In this document: piece by piece, positions 1 through 8,446 of the stretch
Layout of the letters: the number at the start of each line of letters is the position of its first letter
Numbering within the stretch: the stretch's first letter is position 1
Source of the DNA: an uncultured Oscillospiraceae bacterium
GTDB taxonomy: Bacteria; Bacillota; Clostridia; Oscillospirales; Oscillospiraceae
DNA length: 64,000 nucleotides
Reading direction: 5' to 3'
Assembly (NCBI GenBank): GCA_934631005.1
Contig: CAKTXA010000012.1
Location: 1 to 64,000 of the forward strand
The notes under the pieces: model-generated
The model's input: the letters and a program-made list of their open reading frames with translations, nothing else
The model's database searches: none
What the model was told of the DNA's origin: nothing
Program-made: the position numbers and the translations under genes

Positions 1-27
1 CTTACTTATTCACTATTCCCGGCTATT

Positions 28-63
28 ACAAAACCCCCGTCCTTCTGTTCAGAAGGACGGGGG
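28..63 (-). terminator. Rho-independent terminator after ftsZ
   Basis: A perfect 13-bp stem (34-46 with 51-63, 4-nt loop) lies 14 bases past the ftsZ stop. Read on the minus strand it is followed by TTTTG. It closes the long minus-strand dcw operon. Bases 1-27 show no gene. Confidence 0.85.
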
Positions 64-76
64 TTCTTTACCCTAT

Positions 77-1153
77 TCAATCCTTATTGAAGATCTTAAA
101 GATCTCGTCAATATCATCAATATCCTCATTGATGACAGGCTTGGCCTTTTCGCCGGCGGCGGTGTAGGCGCCGATGCGGTTGGCGGGCTGGGCGGGCTTT
201 TTGGTGTCCTCAAAGCCGGTGGCGATGACCGTCACGCGCATTTCGTCGTCAAACGAATCGTCGAACGCCGCGCCGAAGATGATGTTGGCCTCGGGGTTCA
301 CGGCCTCCATGACGATATTCGCCGCGGTCTCCACATCGTCCAGACCCAGCTCGCTCGAGCCGGTGACGTTGATGAGCACGCCGCTCGCGCCGTTGATGGA
401 TGTCTCCAGCAGCGGGCTGGACACGGCCGCCATGGCCGCCTGCTCCGCCTTGTCGCGCCCGGTCGCCGTGCCCACGCCCATGTGTGCGTGACCGGCGTCC
501 TTCATAATGGCGGACACATCAGCAAAGTCGAGGTTGATGATGACGTTCTCGGAGTAGCCGACCAGCTCGGAGATGGACTTGACCGCCTGCTTGAGCACAT
601 CGTCGGCGATGCCGAAGGCGTTGGCAAAGGTGATCTTCTGGTCGGTGACGAATTTCAGCCGGTCGTTCGGGATGATGATGAGCGAGTCGACCTTGCCCTC
701 CAGATTTTTGATGCCGGTCTCGGCCTGACGCATCCGGTTCGCGCCCTCAAAGCGGAAGGGCTTTGTCACGACGCCCACGGTCAGGATGCCCTTGTCATGC
801 GCCAGCTGCGCGATGATGGGCGCCGCGCCCGTGCCCGTGCCGCCGCCCATACCGGCGGTGATGAACACCATGTCCGTGCCCTCGAGGACCTCGGAGATGG
901 AGTTTTTCGATTCCTCGGCGGACTTTTCGCCGATCTCCGGCTTGGAGCCTGCGCCCATGCCGCCGGTGAGCTTTTCGCCGATCTGGATCTTGTTCTTGCA
1001 CTTGGACTTGTTGAGGTCCTGCTTATCCGTATTGACGGCGACAAAATCCACGCCCTGAATGCCGGACGCGATCATGCGGTTGATGACGTTATTGCCGGCG
1101 CCGCCAACGCCGATCACCTTAATGGATACGACTTTTTCTGCAAAATCAGCCAT
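77..1153 (-). CDS. ftsZ: Cell division protein FtsZ
   Basis: Tubulin-like GTPase that forms the cytoplasmic Z-ring and places the division septum. The 358-residue protein opens with the nucleotide-binding GVGGAGNN motif (about residues 15-22) and has the tubulin signature GGGTGTG at 103-109. It ends in an acidic tail, DIDEIFKIFNKD, which takes the place of the conserved C-terminal peptide that binds FtsA/SepF/ZipA-type partners. The start at 1153 is chosen because AGGAGG sits 7-8 bases upstream and the protein then begins directly before the FtsZ core. An in-frame start at 1246 would add 31 unrelated residues and overlap the putative promoter. It is the last gene of the dcw cluster, with its own likely promoter and a terminator. 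Confidence 0.98.
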   Translation of the reverse strand: MADFAEKVVSIKVIGVGGAGNNVINRMIASGIQGVDFVAVNTDKQDLNKSKCKNKIQIGEKLTGGMGAGSKPEIGEKSAEESKNSISEVLEGTDMVFITAGMGGGTGTGAAPIIAQLAHDKGILTVGVVTKPFRFEGANRMRQAETGIKNLEGKVDSLIIIPNDRLKFVTDQKITFANAFGIADDVLKQAVKSISELVGYSENVIINLDFADVSAIMKDAGHAHMGVGTATGRDKAEQAAMAAVSSPLLETSINGASGVLINVTGSSELGLDDVETAANIVMEAVNPEANIIFGAAFDDSFDDEMRVTVIATGFEDTKKPAQPANRIGAYTAAGEKAKPVINEDIDDIDEIFKIFNKD

Positions 1154-1217
1154 GAAACTTCCTCCTATGTAAGCGCCTTCGATCACAACGCGCACTTCTG
1201 TGCATAGTATTTCATAT

Positions 1218-1246
1218 ATTTTATACTGAAATGCGCCCGCGGTCAA
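1218..1246 (-). promoter_or_regulatory. Putative sigma-A promoter for ftsZ
   Basis: On the minus strand TTGACC (1241-1246) and TAAAAT (1218-1223) are separated by 17 bp, in the 141-base gap between ftsQ and ftsZ. This would allow ftsZ to be transcribed separately from the upstream operon, as in other bacteria. Confidence 0.6.
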
Positions 1247-1294
1247 TAGGATTGTGCAAATATCGCGGAATTTCTTTCATTTTTGCCCGGAATG

Positions 1295-2344
1295 CTACGC
1301 ACGCGGGTGGAACCGCGCCACATCGTCGCCCGTGAGCGTCAGGTCGATGGTGCCCGCCTGATACTCGCTGAGCTGCTCCAGAATGGCCAGCAGGTACTGC
1401 ACCTTGTAATCGAGCTTTTCCGTGCCGCCGAGTTGGATCTCGTACTGATCGTCGTACCAGACGACGATATTATAGTCCTTTTCCACGTTGATCGACGCCA
1501 CGTGGCCCAGAAGGCCCGTCCCGTCGAACTCCGCCAGCACCGCCAGCGCCGCGTCCAGCGCCGCCTGATTCACCGCAGTCACCTGCGACCCGGCGCTCGG
1601 GTTCTGCACCGTCACGCCGAGGATGTAGGGGATCCCTGTCTGCGCCAGCGGGCTGGCCGCGTCGCCGGTCTCCCGCTGCGCCGTCTGCGCCGGGGCGGTA
1701 TCGCCGTCCGCGGCGGTGTCCGCGGACGCATCCGCCGCCTGTATGTCCGCCGCAGGCGTTTCTTCCACCGGCGTCTCCTCCGCCGGGGCTGTATCCGACG
1801 GCGTCGTGTCCGCCGGGGGCGCTTCCTCCGCGGGAGCGTCCGCCGTCTGTGTCTCCGCGGCGGCATTATCCGGCGTCTGCGCCGCAGGCGCAGACGCGTC
1901 CGTCATGCCGTCATAGCGCTCGAGCGCCTTGCCGCTGCTGCTGATGAGCCAGATCACGTTCGTGTCGCTCATCACCGCGAAGCGCGCTGTGCTTTCCTGC
2001 ACCTCCAAAATCACCGCGTCGGGCATACTGCGGCCCACGCTGACCTTTTCCACATACGGCAGCTGCGTGATGATATTGCCCGCGACGGTCGCCTTGTTGA
2101 GCGTGAGCAGATTGTCGCCGGTCTCGATGCCGGAGGCCTGCACGACCTGCTCGGCGGAGTACAGGCTGTTGCCCTGCACCTCCACGCGGCTGACCTTGAA
2201 AAAGACCGCCACGCCGAACACGACCGCCGCCACCAGCGCCAGCATGATGACGAGCTTTCCCGCGATATTGCTCGCCGGGACGCGCCGCCCCGCCTGACGT
2301 CTGGCAGCGCGCCGGGATTCAGTTTTGCGTTTTGGCTGCGCCAT
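1295..2344 (-). CDS. ftsQ: Cell division protein FtsQ/DivIB with low-complexity insert
   Basis: Bitopic membrane protein of the divisome that bridges early and late division proteins through FtsL/DivIC. It has a basic cytoplasmic tail (residues 1-28), one transmembrane segment (about 29-50), then a POTRA domain beginning VEVQGNSLYSAEQVV and a beta domain on the outer side. Residues of about 148-235 form an 88-residue Ala/Pro/Glu/Thr/Asp-rich stretch without predicted fold, interrupting the beta domain before GIPYILGV. The start at 2344 has AAGGAG upstream; the ATG nine codons earlier has none. It lies between murA and ftsZ, the usual place for divIB in Firmicutes. Confidence 0.9.
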   Translation of the reverse strand: MAQPKRKTESRRAARRQAGRRVPASNIAGKLVIMLALVAAVVFGVAVFFKVSRVEVQGNSLYSAEQVVQASGIETGDNLLTLNKATVAGNIITQLPYVEKVSVGRSMPDAVILEVQESTARFAVMSDTNVIWLISSSGKALERYDGMTDASAPAAQTPDNAAAETQTADAPAEEAPPADTTPSDTAPAEETPVEETPAADIQAADASADTAADGDTAPAQTAQRETGDAASPLAQTGIPYILGVTVQNPSAGSQVTAVNQAALDAALAVLAEFDGTGLLGHVASINVEKDYNIVVWYDDQYEIQLGGTEKLDYKVQYLLAILEQLSEYQAGTIDLTLTGDDVARFHPRA

Positions 2345-2377
2345 ATGTCTGCTTCTCCTTTGTAGGGCCATACAGGC

Positions 2378-3658
2378 TTACCGCGTATTATACACCGTTT
2401 GGTCCGGGATTTCCACATATTTTATGTCGGCGCCCAGATCTTGCAGCTTTCCCGCCAGAGTATCATACCCACGCAGGATGTGTTTTACCCCTGCGATCTG
2501 CGAAGTTCCCTCCGCCGCCAGCGCCGCGATGACCAGCGCCGCGCCGCCGCGCAGATCCTCCGCGCGCACATGTACGCCGTGCAGGGCCGAAACGCCCTCC
2601 AGCCGCGCCTGCCGCCCCGAAAATGTGACGGCTGCGCCGAATTTGCGCAGCTCGGCGATGTGCCGGAAGCGGTTTTCAAAGATCGTCTCCAGAAACTCCG
2701 TCCGCCCCCGCGCGCGCAGCAGCGCCGCCATCACGATGGCCTGCGCGTCCGTCGGAAAGCCGGGGTACGGCGCGGTCTCGATGCGCCCGGGCGCATGCAG
2801 CGCGCCAGGGCTTGCAAGGGTGATCGTATCGCGCCGCCGCGCGACCGTGCAGCCGCTCTGCAGCAAAACCTCGATGACCGGCTCCAGCGTTCCGGCGTCG
2901 GTGCGCGTCAGCTCCACCGCCCCGCCGCACGCCGCCGCGGCGCACAGATATGTGGCCGTCTCGATGCGGTCGGGCATGACGGTAAACGTCGTGCCGTGCA
3001 GCGGCGCGCCGCCGCGGATATGGATGGTGCCCCCGCTTTGCCCGATCTGCGCGCCCGCGCTGCGCAAAAAGCGCACCAGATCGCCGATCTCCGGCTCGCG
3101 CGCCGCGTTTTCGATCACCGTTTCGCCGTCGCAGCCCACGGCTGCGAGGATGGCGTTTTCCGTGGCGCCCACGCTTGCAAACGGCAGGCAAATGTGCCCG
3201 CCGTGCAGGCGCTCCGCGCGGCACTCGGCAAAATGCTGCCCCACTGCCACCTGCGCGCCCAGCTGCCGCAGGGCGAGCACGTGCAGGTCGATGGGCCGCT
3301 TTCCCAGCGGGCAGCCGCCGGGCAGGGCGATGCGCGCCCGCCCCGCGCGCGCCAGAAGCGCCCCGAGGAACAAAACGGACGACCGCAGCCGCCCCGCATA
3401 CTGCTGCGGCACCTGCCAGCCGTTAAGCGCGCCCGCGTCCACGACCGCCGTGCCGCCACGCTGCTCGGCCCGGCAGCCGAGACAGCGCAGAATCTCCAGT
3501 GTATCGCCCACATCGCTGATGTCCGGGCAGTTATGTAACACGCATACGCCGCGGCACAGCGCGCACGCGGCCAGGATCGGCAGCACGCTGTTTTTCGCGC
3601 CGCTGATCGGGATGCTTCCCCGCAGCGGCGCACCGCCGCGCACGGTCAGGATCTGCAT
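2378..3658 (-). CDS. murA: UDP-N-acetylglucosamine 1-carboxyvinyltransferase MurA
   Basis: Transfers enolpyruvate from phosphoenolpyruvate to UDP-GlcNAc, the first committed step of peptidoglycan synthesis, in the cytosol. The 426-residue protein has the SGAKNS motif with Lys22/Asn23 and the active-site Cys116 in GGCPLGKRPIDLH, the residue attacked by fosfomycin. FPTDAQA supplies the general-acid/base aspartate, and ENRFRHI and LRGGAALVIA are conserved. Two ATGs lie at 3664 and 3658; GGAGG is only about 1-2 bases from the first but about 7 from the second, so 3658 is preferred. Its position after murG replaces the murB seen in Bacillus dcw clusters. Confidence 0.95.
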   Translation of the reverse strand: MQILTVRGGAPLRGSIPISGAKNSVLPILAACALCRGVCVLHNCPDISDVGDTLEILRCLGCRAEQRGGTAVVDAGALNGWQVPQQYAGRLRSSVLFLGALLARAGRARIALPGGCPLGKRPIDLHVLALRQLGAQVAVGQHFAECRAERLHGGHICLPFASVGATENAILAAVGCDGETVIENAAREPEIGDLVRFLRSAGAQIGQSGGTIHIRGGAPLHGTTFTVMPDRIETATYLCAAAACGGAVELTRTDAGTLEPVIEVLLQSGCTVARRRDTITLASPGALHAPGRIETAPYPGFPTDAQAIVMAALLRARGRTEFLETIFENRFRHIAELRKFGAAVTFSGRQARLEGVSALHGVHVRAEDLRGGAALVIAALAAEGTSQIAGVKHILRGYDTLAGKLQDLGADIKYVEIPDQTVYNTR

Positions 3659-3711
3659 ACTCATTCCTCCGCATGATCTGGGATTTTCCCCATCCTATGC
3701 GAAGGACAAAA

Positions 3712-4842
3712 TTACCGTGTCTGCGCCAATTCCAGAACTGTTTCGTAGATCTGCTCCGCCGAATCGACCACCGCCATCCGCGCCGCCGCGGCCGCCATCG
3801 CGCGCCGCCGGTCGGGATCGTTCAAAATTTCTTTCGCCGTGTCATACAGCACCTGCCCGGTGCACTGCGCCTCGCGCAGCACGGCCGCCGCGCCGCGCGC
3901 CTCCAGAACGCGGGCGTTCTTTTCCTGATGGTTATCCGTCACGTTCGGCGACGGCACCATGATGCACGGCGTACCGGACGCCGCCACCTCCGCGATCGTC
4001 GCCGCGCCCGCGCGGCAGATGACCAGATCCGCCGCCGCCATGACGAGCGGCATATCGTAGATGAATTCGCGCAGCTCGATCGCGTCCTGCCCGGAAAGCG
4101 CCACGCCCTGCTCCTTCACATACTCCGGCATCCACCGCCAGCCGAACGAGCCGCAGGCGTGGATATGCCGGAACGGCAGGCCGTCGGCCATCTCACAGGC
4201 AAAAAACTGCGCGATCTTTTTGTTCATCTCCCGCGCGCCGAGACTGCCCCAGTACGAAACGATCAGGGGCCTGTCATCCTCGATGCCGAGCGCGCTGCGC
4301 GCCTGCGCGCGGTCGGTATACAAAAACTCCTCCCGCACGGGCGTGCCCACCACGCGCACGCGCTCGGGCGCAGAATACTGTGCGCGGCTCTCCTCAAAGC
4401 TCACAAGGATCGCCTGTGCGCTGCGCTCGACCATGCGCGTCGTCAGCCCCGGCACGGCGTTCGATTCGTGCACCGCCGTGGGGATGTGCTTCCGCGCGCC
4501 CATCTTGAGCGCCGGAAAGCTCGCGTAGCCGCCCGTGCCCACGATGACGTCCGGGCGGAATTCGTCGATCAGCCGCCCGGCCCTGCGCAGCGACGCGCGC
4601 ATATGCAGAAGCGTCGTCACATTGTGCCACATGGCGGCGGGGGTGAATTTTCGCTGATAGTTTGAAATTTTCAGGGTCTCCAGCCGGAAGCCCTCGCGCG
4701 GGACGAGCTTTGTCTCCATGCCGTCCTCCGCGCCGATAAACAGGATGCCGCAGTCGGGTCTCCGGCTGCGCAGCAGCTTCGCCACGGCGATCGCCGGATA
4801 GATATGCCCGCCCGTGCCGCCGCAGGTGAAGATGACATTCAT
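3712..4842 (-). CDS. murG: UDP-GlcNAc:lipid I N-acetylglucosaminyltransferase MurG
   Basis: Adds GlcNAc to undecaprenyl-pyrophosphoryl-MurNAc-pentapeptide (lipid I) to make lipid II, at the inner face of the membrane. The 376-residue GT-B protein begins with the glycine-rich loop GGTGGHIYP (residues 8-16) and has the C-terminal UDP-GlcNAc site around ICRAGAATIAEV. Length is typical. Its ribosome binding site, GGAGGGG, overlaps the ftsW stop codon, so translation of the two is probably coupled. Confidence 0.95.
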   Translation of the reverse strand: MNVIFTCGGTGGHIYPAIAVAKLLRSRRPDCGILFIGAEDGMETKLVPREGFRLETLKISNYQRKFTPAAMWHNVTTLLHMRASLRRAGRLIDEFRPDVIVGTGGYASFPALKMGARKHIPTAVHESNAVPGLTTRMVERSAQAILVSFEESRAQYSAPERVRVVGTPVREEFLYTDRAQARSALGIEDDRPLIVSYWGSLGAREMNKKIAQFFACEMADGLPFRHIHACGSFGWRWMPEYVKEQGVALSGQDAIELREFIYDMPLVMAAADLVICRAGAATIAEVAASGTPCIMVPSPNVTDNHQEKNARVLEARGAAAVLREAQCTGQVLYDTAKEILNDPDRRRAMAAAAARMAVVDSAEQIYETVLELAQTR

Positions 4843-4857
4843 CCCGAAACCCCTCCA

Positions 4858-6051
4858 CTAAATGAGTTTATTATCGTTCTGCCGCGAAACGCTTAAGATC
4901 ACGCCCATCTCAAACAGCTGGATGAGCAGCGCCGTGCCGCCGTAGGAGAAAAACGGCAGCGAAATGCCCGTTGCGGGCAGCAGATTCGTCACAACGCCGA
5001 TGTTGAGGAACACCTGCAGCGCCAGCAGCGTCGTCAGCCCGCCCACGACCAGCATGCCAAACCGGTCACGCGCGTGCAGCGCGATCCAATAGCCGCGCAT
5101 GATGAGCAGCAAAAACAGCAGCAGCACCACCATCGCGCCCACAAAGCCCAGCTCCTCGCACACGATGGGGAAGATGTAGTCGTTGTGCTCCTCCGGCAGG
5201 TACAGATACTTCTGCCGGCTGCGCCCGAGGCCGAGGCCCATCAGGCCGCCGGAGCCGATGGCGTAGAGCGACTGTACGATCTGATAGCCGCTGTCCGACT
5301 CGTCCTCAAACGGGTGCAGCCACGCCTGGATGCGCCCGCCGGCATAGCCCTTTGTGGCAAGGTAGATGGCGATGAACACCGCCACCACGGCAAGGCCGGC
5401 CGCAAACCAGCGCAGCTTGACGCCGCCGAGAAACAGCATCGCCGCGCTCACGCCGAGAATGATGATGATGGCCGACAGATGCGGCTCCAGCACGAGCAGG
5501 CCGCACACGATGGCCAGGATCACCACGAACGGCAAAATGCCCTCGCGGAACGACTGCATCCGCTCGCGGTAGTAGGAGATCATCGACGCGAACGTCAGAA
5601 CGATGCCGAGCTTTGCCACCTCTGAGGGCTGAAAGCTCGTAAAGCCAAGATAGATCCAGCGCTTTGCGCCGTTTTCCTCAATGCCGATGAGCGGCACGAG
5701 CAGCAGAAATACGATCGCCGCCGCCAGAACAAAAAATGAAACGCTGCGCCAGATCTGATAGTTCCAGGTGCTGAAAAACAGCATGATGCCGATGCCCACG
5801 ATGGCGAACACCGCCTGCCGGGCAAAGTAGTACGTCGCCTTGCCCTCCGTGGTGTACGCACGGGCGTAGCTCGCGGAGAACATCATCAGAACACCGATGA
5901 GCACCAGCAGCACCGTCAGCACCAGAAACGGCACGTCCAGCAGGCCGCGCTCGTCCAGAATGACGCGCCGCCTGCCCGTCTGCGGGTCGGGCAGGCGCTC
6001 GCCCGCTCGCGGCTGCGCCGCCGTGCTGTCGGGGTATACCGTTTGCTGCAT
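4858..6051 (-). CDS. ftsW: SEDS peptidoglycan glycosyltransferase FtsW (SpoVE-like)
   Basis: Polytopic membrane enzyme of the SEDS family that polymerises lipid II at the septum together with a class B penicillin-binding protein. The 397-residue protein has about ten hydrophobic segments after a roughly 40-residue charged cytoplasmic N-terminus, and the SEDS sequences FQPSEVAKL and PEEHNDYIFPIVCEELGF, then NIGVVTNLLPATGISLPFFSYGG near the end (read as separate short motifs). Its place between mraY and murG supports the division enzyme, though a sporulation role (SpoVE) cannot be separated by sequence alone. Confidence 0.92.
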   Translation of the reverse strand: MQQTVYPDSTAAQPRAGERLPDPQTGRRRVILDERGLLDVPFLVLTVLLVLIGVLMMFSASYARAYTTEGKATYYFARQAVFAIVGIGIMLFFSTWNYQIWRSVSFFVLAAAIVFLLLVPLIGIEENGAKRWIYLGFTSFQPSEVAKLGIVLTFASMISYYRERMQSFREGILPFVVILAIVCGLLVLEPHLSAIIIILGVSAAMLFLGGVKLRWFAAGLAVVAVFIAIYLATKGYAGGRIQAWLHPFEDESDSGYQIVQSLYAIGSGGLMGLGLGRSRQKYLYLPEEHNDYIFPIVCEELGFVGAMVVLLLFLLLIMRGYWIALHARDRFGMLVVGGLTTLLALQVFLNIGVVTNLLPATGISLPFFSYGGTALLIQLFEMGVILSVSRQNDNKLI

Positions 6052-6071
6052 AGTCTACTTCCCTTCCAAAC

Positions 6072-7055
6072 CTACATCGCGCGCGGGGCAACGCCGAGGT
6101 ACGCCAGCACGCACATCAAAACCGTCACGCCCACGAATACGGCAAAAATCTTCGTCTCGCTCCAGCCGCACAGCTCAAAATGATGGTGGATCGGCGTCAT
6201 CTTAAAGATGCGCCTGCCGTGCGTCAGCTTAAAATACGTCACCTGCAAAATGACCGACAGCGTCTCCAGCAGATACACAAGCCCCACCAGAATGAGCACC
6301 AGCGGCATATCCAGCGCAAAGGCCAGCCCGCACACCGCGCCGCCGAGGAACAGCGACCCCGTGTCGCCCATAAATACCTTCGCCGGGTGGAAATTATAGA
6401 TCAAAAAGCCGCCGAGCGCGCCGAACAGCGCCGCCGGGAAGATGGCCAGCGTCGTCTGCTTCCAAAGCCACGCCGTGATCGCGAAAAACGCCATCACCGG
6501 CATCGTCACGCCGGTCGCCAGGCCGTCGATGCCGTCGGTCAGGTTCACCGCGTTGACGCAGCCCACCAGCACGAACGCCGCGAAGATCATGTACACGATC
6601 CAGTTGATCTGGAACGTCACCTGGAAAAACGGGATATACAGGTCGCACGTCAGGCTGCCCGTATAGCGCAGCAGCGCCAGATACGCCGCCGCCGCGGCCA
6701 GCTGCAAAACGAGCTTCTGCAGCGCCGTCAGGCCCTCGTTCTGCTTGCGCCTCACCTTACAGTAGTCGTCCAGAAAGCCGATGAGGCCGTAGACCAGCGC
6801 AAAGGCCAGCACGATCAGGTGCGTATAGTAGCCGCCGCGCATCGCGTGCCAGCCGCCCGCCACGGTGCAAAGCCCCGCCGCGAGAATGAACATGATGCCG
6901 CCCATGGTCGGCGTACCGCTTTTGCCCTCATGCCAGCTCGGTCCGACCTCGCGGATCGACTGCCCCGCCTTGAGCGCACGCAGCGCGGGGATCACCAGTT
7001 TTCCGAATATGGCCGAGAGCACGAACGCGCACACGGCGATGATGCACAGTTGCAT
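6072..7055 (-). CDS. mraY: Phospho-N-acetylmuramoyl-pentapeptide transferase MraY
   Basis: Integral membrane enzyme that attaches phospho-MurNAc-pentapeptide from UDP to undecaprenyl phosphate, giving lipid I. The 327-residue protein has about ten membrane segments and the family motifs SGTPTMGG, FLDDYCK (the aspartate pair), NLTDGIDGLA, GDTGSLFLGG and TPIHHHFEL. The start at 7055 is chosen because GGAGGA lies 6 bases upstream; a start at 7076 would place that site inside the gene. It follows murF directly. The murD gene usually found downstream is absent. Confidence 0.96.
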   Translation of the reverse strand: MQLCIIAVCAFVLSAIFGKLVIPALRALKAGQSIREVGPSWHEGKSGTPTMGGIMFILAAGLCTVAGGWHAMRGGYYTHLIVLAFALVYGLIGFLDDYCKVRRKQNEGLTALQKLVLQLAAAAAYLALLRYTGSLTCDLYIPFFQVTFQINWIVYMIFAAFVLVGCVNAVNLTDGIDGLATGVTMPVMAFFAITAWLWKQTTLAIFPAALFGALGGFLIYNFHPAKVFMGDTGSLFLGGAVCGLAFALDMPLVLILVGLVYLLETLSVILQVTYFKLTHGRRIFKMTPIHHHFELCGWSETKIFAVFVGVTVLMCVLAYLGVAPRAM

Positions 7056-7072
7056 GGGTCTTCCTCCGATTA

Positions 7073-8446
7073 TCACTTGTCGTCTTTCAAAAACAGCTCC
7101 AGCACGCGTTCCATCTTCATGCCGCGGCTGCCCTTGATGAGCAGCACGTCGCCCTCGCTCACACGCATTTTGAGCATACGCGCCAGATCCTCATGGGTGT
7201 CAAAATGCTCGGTATTCTTGGGGTTCATCCCGCCCGTGATCGCGCCCGTCACCGTGCGCACCGAGTGCTCGCCGTACACAAACAGCATGTCTGCCTTCCG
7301 CGCGACCAACCGCCCGATGCGGTAGTGCTCCGCGCTGCTGCGGTTGCCGAGCTCCAGCATATCGCCGAGCACCGCGATCTTGCGGCCCTTTGCATGGTAA
7401 TTTTCCAGCACGTTCAGCGCCGCCTGCATCGACTCGGGCCCCGCGTTGTAGCAGTCCACAATGATCGTTACGCCGTTGTGCTCCACGATCCTCTGCCGCA
7501 TCCCGGTGTTGTGGAACTGCCCGAGCTGATGCTGCAGCACCTCGGGCTTCACATCCAGCAGCAGCGCCGTGGTGATGACCGCCAGCGCGTTATACACCAT
7601 ATGCCGCCCCGCTGCGGGGATGTACATCTCAAAGTTCTGCCCCATGCCGCGCACGCGAAAGCGCATCCCGTCCGGCAGCTCCGCAATGTCCTCGGCGATG
7701 ACGTCGCAGGCCGTATTTTCGATGCCGTAGTAGAATTTTTTGTGCCCGCCGTCGCTGCGCACGTTCCAAAGAAGCGGCTCGTCGCCGTTGAAAACGCCCA
7801 CACCCTTGCGCGGCACGCCCTGCAAAATTTCGAGCTTCGCGCGCAAAATGCCCTCGCGGCTGCCGAGATGCTCGATGTGCATGGTGCCGATGTTCGTGAT
7901 GATGGCGATGTCCGGCTGCGCGATGGACGTCAGATACGCCATCTCACCGAAATGGTTCATGCCCATCTCCAAAACCGCCACGTCCACGTCCTCCTCCAGC
8001 GCCATGATGCTCATGGGCAGGCCGAGGTCGTTATTGTGGTTTCCCTCGCTTTTCGCGGTGCGGAACGCGGGCGCGAGCGCGCAGGCCATCATTTCCTTCG
8101 TGGTCGTCTTGCCGACGCTGCCGGTGATGCCGATGACGCGCGTGTGCAGGAGCTTGCGGTAGCCTGCTGCCAGCGCGCCGTAGGCGCGCAGCGTATCCGG
8201 CACGCAAAGCTGCAAAATGGGCGCGTCCACCTTATGCCTCACCAGCGCCGCCGCGGCGCCGCCCTCCGCCGCGCGGGCCACAAAATCGTGGCCGTCCACC
8301 CGTTCGCCCGGCAGGGCGATGAACAGATCGCCGGGCTTGATCTCGCGCGAGTCGGCGCACACGCCGGTGATGCGCACGCTGTTATACGCCTGCGCCGTCG
8401 GCGCGCCGCACCACAGCGCGATCTGATTGAGCGTCAATTCCTTCAT
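7073..8446 (-). CDS. murF: UDP-MurNAc-tripeptide:D-Ala-D-Ala ligase MurF
   Basis: ATP-dependent cytosolic ligase that adds D-Ala-D-Ala to UDP-MurNAc-tripeptide, completing the pentapeptide. The 457-residue Mur ligase has the P-loop GSVGKTTTKE at residues 109-118, the central-domain sequence EMGMNHFGEM, and YNAGPESMQAAL in the C-terminal domain. The start ATG overlaps the murE stop as ATGA, indicating translational coupling. Confidence 0.96.
   Translation of the reverse strand: MKELTLNQIALWCGAPTAQAYNSVRITGVCADSREIKPGDLFIALPGERVDGHDFVARAAEGGAAAALVRHKVDAPILQLCVPDTLRAYGALAAGYRKLLHTRVIGITGSVGKTTTKEMMACALAPAFRTAKSEGNHNNDLGLPMSIMALEEDVDVAVLEMGMNHFGEMAYLTSIAQPDIAIITNIGTMHIEHLGSREGILRAKLEILQGVPRKGVGVFNGDEPLLWNVRSDGGHKKFYYGIENTACDVIAEDIAELPDGMRFRVRGMGQNFEMYIPAAGRHMVYNALAVITTALLLDVKPEVLQHQLGQFHNTGMRQRIVEHNGVTIIVDCYNAGPESMQAALNVLENYHAKGRKIAVLGDMLELGNRSSAEHYRIGRLVARKADMLFVYGEHSVRTVTGAITGGMNPKNTEHFDTHEDLARMLKMRVSEGDVLLIKGSRGMKMERVLELFLKDDK

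Noticed and set aside
1154..1246. Longer FtsZ starting at 1246
   Set aside because: No ribosome binding site at that start, and the added residues are unlike FtsZ and cover the likely promoter.
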